Below the pieces are notes generated by a model. That model was not told the DNA's origin, did no database searches, and saw only the letters and a program-made list of their open reading frames with translations. From NCBI RefSeq assembly GCF_003014735.1, contig NZ_PYAX01000004.1, positions 620,001 to 684,000 on the forward strand: a stretch of 64,000 bases of DNA, read 5' to 3'. The position numbers and the translations under genes are program-made. Positions within the stretch are counted from its first letter, which is position 1; each line of letters opens with the position of its first letter. The DNA comes from Saccharothrix carnea. Lineage in GTDB: Bacteria > Actinomycetota > Actinomycetes > Mycobacteriales > Pseudonocardiaceae. Of this stretch, positions 55,642 to 64,000 are shown piece after piece.

Positions 55642-56334
55642 TCACGCGTGCCGGACCCACTCCCGGTGGAAGCCCTCGACGTGACGGGTGACCCTGGTAG
55701 CGGCCAGGTCGCCGTCACCCGCCTGGACGGCGCGCAGGATCGAGCGGTGCTCGCGGCGCAGCCGGACGGCGGTGCGCGACCAGTCGGGCAGCGCCTGCAC
55801 GGCGTCCAGCACGGTGCGGTGGATCGCGTCACGCAGCGCCGCCATGATCGCGGTGTTCACCGCGTTGCCCGCGGCGGCGGTGAGGGCGACGTGGAAGTCG
55901 GCGTCGAGCTGGTGGAACGTGTCCGCGTCCAGGTCCGGGGCGTCCATCCGGGTCAGCAGCTCGGCGGCGCGGGCCAGGTCGGGGTGGTCGGGACGGGCCG
56001 CGGCGGCGCGCACGGAGTGGCTCTCGATCATCACCCGGGTGCCGACGAGGTCGGACATCGGCAGCCTGCGCGTGGCCAGGTGCAGGCGCAACGCCGCGCC
56101 GAGCCCACCGGCCGGGTCCGCGATCACGGTGGTCCCCGCGTCCGGCCCCGAGCCGACGCCGCTGCGCACCACGCCCATCGCCTGCAGCACCCGGATCGCC
56201 TCGCGCACGGTCGCCCGGCTGACGCCCAGGTCCTCGGCCAGCTTGCGCTCGGCGGGCAACTGCCGGCCCACGCGGAGCCGTCCCGCGCTCAGCTCAGCCT
56301 CGACGTGCCGCAGCACCGCGCCGTACCCGGACAA
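55642..56334 (-). CDS. GntR/FadR-family regulator (LldR/LutR-like)
   Basis: 230 residues. A winged helix (1-70, with LPAERKLAEDLGVSRATVREAI) and an all-helical FCD domain with metal-ligand-type residues (DADFHVALTAAAGN, EHRSILRAVQAGD). FCD regulators such as LldR/LutR respond to L-lactate. TTG start with GGAGG seven bases before. It is divergent from lutABC with two perfect palindromic operators in the 68-bp gap, so it almost certainly controls that operon and itself. Confidence 0.92.
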   Translation of the reverse strand: MSGYGAVLRHVEAELSAGRLRVGRQLPAERKLAEDLGVSRATVREAIRVLQAMGVVRSGVGSGPDAGTTVIADPAGGLGAALRLHLATRRLPMSDLVGTRVMIESHSVRAAAARPDHPDLARAAELLTRMDAPDLDADTFHQLDADFHVALTAAAGNAVNTAIMAALRDAIHRTVLDAVQALPDWSRTAVRLRREHRSILRAVQAGDGDLAATRVTRHVEGFHREWVRHA

Positions 56335-56347
56335 GGACGCACCTCCA

Positions 56348-56384
56348 CTGTGGTCTGACCACAGCCTGGTGTGGTCAGACCACA
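56348..56384. promoter_or_regulatory. Two FCD-GntR operators
   Basis: CTGTGGTCTGACCACAG (56348-56364) and TGTGGTCAGACCACA (56370-56384) are perfect palindromes with the TGGTC-N-GACCA core of FadR/LldR-type sites. Their centres are 21 bp apart, two helical turns, so two dimers could bind on one face. Confidence 0.85.
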
Positions 56385-56389
56385 GAGTC

Positions 56390-56395
56390 TAGACT
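56390..56395 (+). promoter_or_regulatory. -10 element of leaderless lutA
   Basis: TAGACT lies seven bases before the lutA GTG at 56403. No ribosome binding site exists in the gap. The second operator would cover the -35 region. Confidence 0.5.
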
Positions 56396-56402
56396 CACCG
56401 CG

Positions 56403-57131
56403 GTGAGAGTCGCGCTGTTCGTCACGTGCCTGGTCGACGGCCTGTTCCCGGACGTCGGCAAGGCCACCGTCCGGCTGCTGGAACGGCTCGGCCACGAGGT
56501 CGTCGTCCCGCCCGCCCAGACCTGCTGCGGCCAGATGCACATCAACACCGGCTACCCCGGCCAGGCGCTGCCGGTGATCCGCAACCACGTCGAGGCGTTC
56601 GAGCACGCGGACGTGATCGTCGCGCCGTCCGGGTCGTGCGCCGGATCGGTGCGCCACCAGCACGCCGACGTCGCCCGGAAGCACGGTGACGCGAAGCTGG
56701 CCGAGGCCGCCGCGGACACCGCCAAGCGCACGTACGAGCTGTCGGAGTTCCTGGTGGACGTCCTGGGCGTCACCGACGTGGGCGCGTACTTCCCGCACCG
56801 CGTCACCTACCACCCCACGTGCCACTCGCTGCGCGTGCTGAAGGTGGGCGACCGGCCGTTGCGGCTGCTGCGGGCCGTGGAGGGCATCGACCTGGTCGAA
56901 CTGCCTGCCGCGGACACGTGCTGCGGGTTCGGCGGCACGTTCGCGCTGAAGAACTCCGATACCTCCACGGCCATGCTCGGCGACAAGATGAGCGCGGTGC
57001 TGAGCACGAAGGCGGGCGTGCTCACGGCGGGCGACTCGTCGTGCCTGATGCACATCGGCGGCGGCCTGAGCAGGCTGCGCAGCGGCGTCCGACCGCTGCA
57101 CCTGGCGCAGATCCTGGAGCACACGCGATGA
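56403..57131 (+). CDS. lutA: L-lactate utilisation protein LutA, CCG-domain Fe-S protein
   Basis: 242 residues with two CCG cysteine-rich domains: QTCCGQMHINTGY in the first half and TCCGFGGTFALKN with HPTCHSLR in the second. LutA is one subunit of the LutABC complex that oxidises L-lactate to pyruvate. GTG start seven bases after a -10-like TAGACT suggests a leaderless message. The stop overlaps lutB (ATGA). Confidence 0.92.
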   Translation: MRVALFVTCLVDGLFPDVGKATVRLLERLGHEVVVPPAQTCCGQMHINTGYPGQALPVIRNHVEAFEHADVIVAPSGSCAGSVRHQHADVARKHGDAKLAEAAADTAKRTYELSEFLVDVLGVTDVGAYFPHRVTYHPTCHSLRVLKVGDRPLRLLRAVEGIDLVELPAADTCCGFGGTFALKNSDTSTAMLGDKMSAVLSTKAGVLTAGDSSCLMHIGGGLSRLRSGVRPLHLAQILEHTR

Positions 57132-58528
57132 CGACGTTCCTGGGCATGCCCGCCGGCGGCGGGAACCTGACCGGCGAGCCGTTCCCCCAGGCCGCGCGCG
57201 AGGCGTTGGGCAACGCCCAGTTGCGCCGCAACCTCGCCAAGGCCACCGGCACGATCCGGGCCAAGCGCGCGAACGTCGTGGGCGAGCTGCCCGACTGGGC
57301 TCAGCTGCGGGCGGCGGGCGCGGCGATCAAGGACGACGTGCTGGCGAACCTGGACGAGTACCTGTTGCGGTTCGAGGAGGCGTTGACCAGCCGCGGCACG
57401 CACGTGCACTGGGCCCGTGACGCGGAGGAGGCCAACCGGATCGTCACCGACCTGGTGCGGGCGACCGGCACTCGTGAGGTGATCAAGGTCAAGTCGATGG
57501 CCACGGTCGAGATCGGGCTGAACGAGGCCTTGGCCGACATCGGCGTGCACGCGGTGGAGACCGACCTGGCCGAGCTGATCGTGCAGCTGGGCAAGGACAA
57601 GTCGAGCCACATCCTGGTGCCCGCGATCCACCGCAACCGGTCGGAGATCCGGGACATCTTCCGGCGCGAGATGCCGGGCGTCGACCCGGGGCTGACCGAC
57701 GACCCGCGCGCGTTGGCCGAGGCGGCGCGCAGGCACCTGCGGCACAAGTTCATGACGGTGGACGTGGCGATCTCGGGCGCGAACTTCGGCGTGGCCGAGA
57801 CGGGGTCGCTGGTCGTGGTCGAGTCCGAGGGCAACGGGCGGATGTGCCTGACGCTGCCGCGCACGCTGATCAGCGTGGTGGGCATCGAGAAGCTGGTGCC
57901 GCGTTGGCAGGACCTGGAGGTGTTCCTGCAGCTGCTGCCGCGGTCGTCGACGGGTGAGCGGATGAACCCTTACACGTCGGTGTGGACGGGGCCGACCGAG
58001 GGGCAGACCAGCCACGTGGTGCTGGTGGACAACGGGCGAACGGCCACGCTCGCCGATCCGGACGGGCGGGCGGCGTTGCGCTGCATCCGCTGCTCGGCGT
58101 GCTTGAACTCGTGCCCGGTGTACGAGCGGACCGGCGGGCACGCGTACGGCTCCACGTACCCGGGCCCGATCGGCGCGGTGCTGTCGCCGCAGTTGACGGG
58201 GGTGGACCGCAACCCGACGCTGCCGTTCGCGTCGTCGTTGTGCGGTGTCTGCTACGACGTGTGCCCGGTGGCGATCGACATCCCGTCGATGCTGGTGCAC
58301 CTGCGGGAGCGGGTCGTGTCGGCGAAGCGGGCGACGCCGGAGTCGACGGCGATGCGGGCGTTGGCTTGGGCGATGTCGGACGCGCGGCGGTGGCGTCGAC
58401 TGGTGCGCTTGGGCAAGTTCGGGCGGTTGGCGAGCCGGCACGTGCCGCTGCCGGGCTGGTCGACTGCCCGTGACCTGCCACAACCGCCGAAGGAAACGTT
58501 CCGCGACTGGTGGGAGTCCTCTCGATGA
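57128..58528 (+). CDS. lutB: L-lactate utilisation protein LutB, Fe-S electron carrier
   Basis: 466 residues. An N-terminal LUD domain (VIKVKSMATVEIGLNEAL, ANFGVAETGSLVVVESEGNG) is followed by two [4Fe-4S] cysteine sets, CIRCSACLNSCPVY and CGVCYDVCPVAIDIP. It passes electrons from lactate oxidation to the respiratory chain. Start ATG overlaps the lutA stop. A long upstream frame is antisense to nothing coding and was trimmed to this ATG. Confidence 0.93.
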   Translation: MTTFLGMPAGGGNLTGEPFPQAAREALGNAQLRRNLAKATGTIRAKRANVVGELPDWAQLRAAGAAIKDDVLANLDEYLLRFEEALTSRGTHVHWARDAEEANRIVTDLVRATGTREVIKVKSMATVEIGLNEALADIGVHAVETDLAELIVQLGKDKSSHILVPAIHRNRSEIRDIFRREMPGVDPGLTDDPRALAEAARRHLRHKFMTVDVAISGANFGVAETGSLVVVESEGNGRMCLTLPRTLISVVGIEKLVPRWQDLEVFLQLLPRSSTGERMNPYTSVWTGPTEGQTSHVVLVDNGRTATLADPDGRAALRCIRCSACLNSCPVYERTGGHAYGSTYPGPIGAVLSPQLTGVDRNPTLPFASSLCGVCYDVCPVAIDIPSMLVHLRERVVSAKRATPESTAMRALAWAMSDARRWRRLVRLGKFGRLASRHVPLPGWSTARDLPQPPKETFRDWWESSR

Positions 58529-59367
58529 GCGCGCGTGACGAGGTCCTGGCCAGGGTGCGGCGGGCGAAGGTGTCGGGATCGGGCTCGGGCGCTGCCGCTC
58601 CGGTGCCGCGCGAGTACCGGGCGGCGGGCACGCGGGGGCCGGGTGACCTGGAACTGTTCGCCGAACGGCTCCGCGACTACCGCGCCGAGGTCCGGGTCGT
58701 GGACGCCGACGAGGTGCCCACCGCGGTCGCTGCGGCCCTGCGTGAACGTGGCGCGCGCCACATCGTGACCGCACCCGGCATCCCACCCGAGTGGACCGCG
58801 GGGTGGGCGGCCGAGCAGGCACGGGCAGCATCGGCAGCCGAGCGGGCCGCGGCTGAGCAGGTCGCAGCGGCAGCGGCCGAGCAGGCCGCGCCGCAGGTGG
58901 GCGAGCAAGTTGCGGCGGCAGCGCACGAGCAGGCGGCGCGGGGGGCCGAACGGGCGGCGGCGCGGAGCGGAACGGCCGAATTGTCGGACCCCATCGGTAG
59001 AATTGAATCAAGGGTTCCCCTTGGCGGGGACGCTCGCGAAGCGCTTCGCGAAATGCTCGAAGCGGCCGATGCGGTGGTCACCGGCTGTCACGTCGCGGTT
59101 GCGGAGACCGGGACCATCGTGCTCGACCACGACGCCGCCGACCAAGGTCCCCGGGCCCTCACCCTCGTGCCGGACTACCACCTGGTGGTCGTGCGGGCCG
59201 GCCAGGTGGTCGCGGGAGTGCCCGACGCGGTGGCGGCGCTGGCCGGGGTCCGCACCCAGACGTGGATCAGCGGACCGTCCGCGACCAGCGACATCGAGCT
59301 GGAACGCGTCGAAGGCGTGCACGGTCCCCGTACCCTGGAGGTCGTGATCGTCCGCGACACCCAGTGA
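58525..59367 (+). CDS. lutC: L-lactate utilisation protein LutC with alanine-rich insert
   Basis: 280 residues with a LUD domain: [12 protein letters not shown] before, and [15 protein letters not shown] plus [18 protein letters not shown] after, an insert. Between residues about 95 and 178 is an Ala/Glu/Gln-rich helix-like stretch of repeated AEQ/AAE units absent from typical LutC, which is about 230-240 residues. The start overlaps lutB (ATGA). The insert-coding DNA includes an AT-richer patch and an 18-bp palindrome. The catalytic fold seems intact, so the enzyme may still work. Confidence 0.9.
   Translation: MSARDEVLARVRRAKVSGSGSGAAAPVPREYRAAGTRGPGDLELFAERLRDYRAEVRVVDADEVPTAVAAALRERGARHIVTAPGIPPEWTAGWAAEQARAASAAERAAAEQVAAAAAEQAAPQVGEQVAAAAHEQAARGAERAAARSGTAELSDPIGRIESRVPLGGDAREALREMLEAADAVVTGCHVAVAETGTIVLDHDAADQGPRALTLVPDYHLVVVRAGQVVAGVPDAVAALAGVRTQTWISGPSATSDIELERVEGVHGPRTLEVVIVRDTQ
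59034..59051. repeat. 18-bp perfect palindrome in lutC
   Basis: TCGCGAAGCGCTTCGCGA, within the coding sequence just after the alanine-rich insert. Nearby TCCCC...GGGGA arms (59015-59030) form a second small hairpin. Confidence 0.7.
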
Positions 59368-59430
59368 TCAGGTTCTCACCCTTTGGGCGGATCCGCCCAC
59401 GATCGCCGTGTTCGCTACGATTGGGCATCC

Positions 59431-59516
59431 GACCGAGAGGCGCTGCAACGGGCGTAGAGCCCGCCACGCTCGGTCGGGCTCGAAGATCCGCAAGGGCGCC
59501 TCCCACCAAGGGAGGC
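59431..59516 (+). ncRNA. S-adenosylhomocysteine (SAH) riboswitch with overlapping anti-Shine-Dalgarno hairpin
   Basis: P1 pairs GACCGAG (59431-59437) with CTCGGTC (59469-59475); P2 pairs CGGGC with GCCCG (59449-59463). The conserved GAGGCGCTGCAACGG segment is present. The pseudoknot pairs GAGGCGC (59437-59443) with GCGCCTC (59496-59502). This matches the SAH riboswitch class upstream of SAH-recycling genes. The 3' side GCCTCCC (59498-59504) can instead pair with GGGAGGC (59510-59516), hiding the metH ribosome binding site. SAH would favour the pseudoknot and release it, an ON switch. Confidence 0.85.
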
Positions 59517-59519
59517 CGC

Positions 59520-63107
<3,588 letters not shown>

Positions 63108-63129
63108 CCAGCGGGTCGACGCGAGAGGT

Positions 63130-63157
63130 CCCACCGGTCGAGCGGGTGATCGGTGGG
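63130..63157 (+). terminator. Terminator hairpin after metH
   Basis: CCCACCG (63130-63136) pairs with CGGTGGG (63151-63157), followed by a pyrimidine-rich stretch CGTCCCCTTCCTT. Confidence 0.6.
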
Positions 63158-63173
63158 CGTCCCCTTCCTTACT

Positions 63174-63241
63174 TCTGCGGTGCGTAACACCACGCGGTGT
63201 GTGCGTGATGTGAGTTACACGCGTCGCCGGCGCACCGCAGA
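63174..63241 (+). promoter_or_regulatory. Structured leader next to the sensor paralogue
   Basis: TCTGCGGTGCG (63174-63184) pairs perfectly with CGCACCGCAGA (63231-63241). The 46-base interior has a further hairpin ACACC/GGTGT (63187-63200). The outer arm ends at the AGGGGG ribosome binding site of the next gene, so it may affect translation. Confidence 0.45.
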
Positions 63242-63250
63242 GGGGGAAAT

Positions 63251-64000
63251 GTGTCCGATCCCGTGTTCCCGGGCGTCGACGCCTTGTTGACGTTGGTGCG
63301 GGTGCTCGTCCGGAGACCGCGATTATGGGAACGCGACGAGGATCTCGAGAAGCGCGGCGACCTGCCGCTGCCCCTGGTGTGCCTGATCCGCGAGCCGGGC
63401 GCGGACGGGTTCCTGCCCCGGCTCGACCGGGCGTTCGCGGCCAAGGTGCCGAAGGTGCCTCACGTCCTGGTCACCCCGGAGGACGCGGCGAAGCACCCCG
63501 ATGCCGTGCTGCCGCTGCTGCACGCGCTGCAGGTGAAGCTGCGCGGTGGGCAGTTCGGCCGCAACTCGGTCAAGAGGTTCGACCACTACGAACTGGCCCA
63601 CCACCTCACCCGCGTGGAACTCGCGCCGAAGCAGGTGAAGTTCGAGCGCCCGGTCGAGGCCGCCCTGCGCGCCTGGGGCAGGCACCGCATGTCCGGGGAA
63701 GTGGGCGAACTCGCCGACAAGGCCGGGGAGCGCGCGCAGTTCCTCATGGCGCTGACGAAGTTCGCCGGTCGGTTCATCGGCCTGTACTGGGGGCGTGACC
63801 GCGTTCCGGGGCTCGGTCGGGAGCGGCGGTGGTTCATGCGCCAGCCGTACATGGTCCCGCGGCACTCCCAGGACTTCTTCGACTTCGCCGAGCGGCTGAC
63901 CAAGGACCGCCGGGACTCCGAGAACCCGGACCAGTTCCGCAAGCTGCTGGTGCACGCGTTCCTGGAGGACCTGCGCGTGGCCTACCGGCGCACCAGGGCC
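63251..64000 (+). CDS. Membrane sensor paralogue, N-terminal part (truncated by window edge)
   Basis: 250 codons open to the edge from GTG 63251, with AGGGGG just upstream. Blocks align in order with residues 45-270 of the sensor at 13113-15833: PLVCLIREPGADGFL against PLVCLVRGTQAAGLL, FGRNSVKRFDHYELAHHL against YGRHEFRRFELVYWLMNQ, RRWFMRQPYMVP against YRWLLRQPYLAP, and KLLVHAFLEDLRVAYRR against KLLVNAFLEDVRRAYRR. As in the paralogue, no GxxGxGK P-loop is present. The membrane helix and binding domain are expected beyond the edge. Confidence 0.85.
   Translation, partial: MSDPVFPGVDALLTLVRVLVRRPRLWERDEDLEKRGDLPLPLVCLIREPGADGFLPRLDRAFAAKVPKVPHVLVTPEDAAKHPDAVLPLLHALQVKLRGGQFGRNSVKRFDHYELAHHLTRVELAPKQVKFERPVEAALRAWGRHRMSGEVGELADKAGERAQFLMALTKFAGRFIGLYWGRDRVPGLGRERRWFMRQPYMVPRHSQDFFDFAERLTKDRRDSENPDQFRKLLVHAFLEDLRVAYRRTRA

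Noticed and set aside
59368-59519. Cobalamin riboswitch upstream of metH
   Set aside because: No B12-box is visible and the leader is too short; the SAH class fits in every conserved block.

Overview
The window is very GC-rich actinomycete DNA. It has dense genes, frequent GTG/TTG starts, GGAGG-type ribosome binding sites, Tat and Sec secretomes, SARP/BTAD regulators and an SSI-type protease inhibitor. The mix best fits a filamentous member of Pseudonocardiales (Saccharothrix/Lentzea/Actinosynnema-like); this placement is inference. No rRNA, tRNA, CRISPR array, transposase or phage module was recognised.

Layout. 1-4.4 kb: end of a sugar ABC importer (permease start, double-ATPase subunit) with a ROK regulator, an intergenic stretch with 22-bp tandem repeats, and a second ROK protein. 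4.6-10.1 kb: LysE exporter, large BTAD/AAA regulator, FAD hydroxylase. 10.1-15.8 kb: two-gene locus for a membrane-anchored STAND-like NTPase and a membrane sensor with an extracellular substrate-binding domain. 16-21.4 kb: secreted hydrolase, lytic transglycosylase with a structured leader and CRP-like site, BNR-repeat secreted protein, WYL regulator divergent from RidA. 21.5-27.6 kb: GNAT protein, MerR/HEAT pair, iorAB-like molybdenum hydroxylase, SMI1/KNR4-type protein. 27.8-38.6 kb: secreted lytic island (subtilase, small secreted protein, SSI inhibitor, two cell-wall hydrolases carrying near-identical six-bladed lectin-like propellers in opposite orientation, a GH43-like propeller protein) followed by an AfsR-like regulator.

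38.7-53.2 kb: RecQ helicase/DUF2243, hydrolase, GH99-like enzyme, SDR with a perfect CebR-type box, phosphotransferase-like protein, SDR/TetR divergent pair, Baeyer-Villiger-type monooxygenase and SDR separated by 1.07 kb of low-complexity repeats, transglutaminase-like protein, methyltransferase, rhamnulokinase behind a LacI-type operator. 53.3-55.5 kb: a second membrane STAND-like NTPase paired with a small protein sharing its N-terminal motif. 55.6-59.4 kb: GntR regulator and lutABC for L-lactate oxidation, which could consume lactate made from rhamnose. 59.4-63.1 kb: metH behind an SAH riboswitch whose pseudoknot competes with an anti-Shine-Dalgarno hairpin. 63.25 kb to the edge: a truncated paralogue of the 13-16 kb sensor.

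The most novel-looking content is the family of trans-membrane NTPase/receptor proteins at three loci (10.1-15.8, 53.3-55.5 and 63.25-64.0 kb). The two NTPases share a core with the same motif order, a single membrane helix and a secreted C-terminal domain. The two sensors share a cytoplasmic domain that looks like a P-loop ATPase with an eroded P-loop, joined in the complete copy to a periplasmic-binding-protein domain. Together they suggest a cell-surface sensing or conflict system not covered by standard two-component or STPK signalling.
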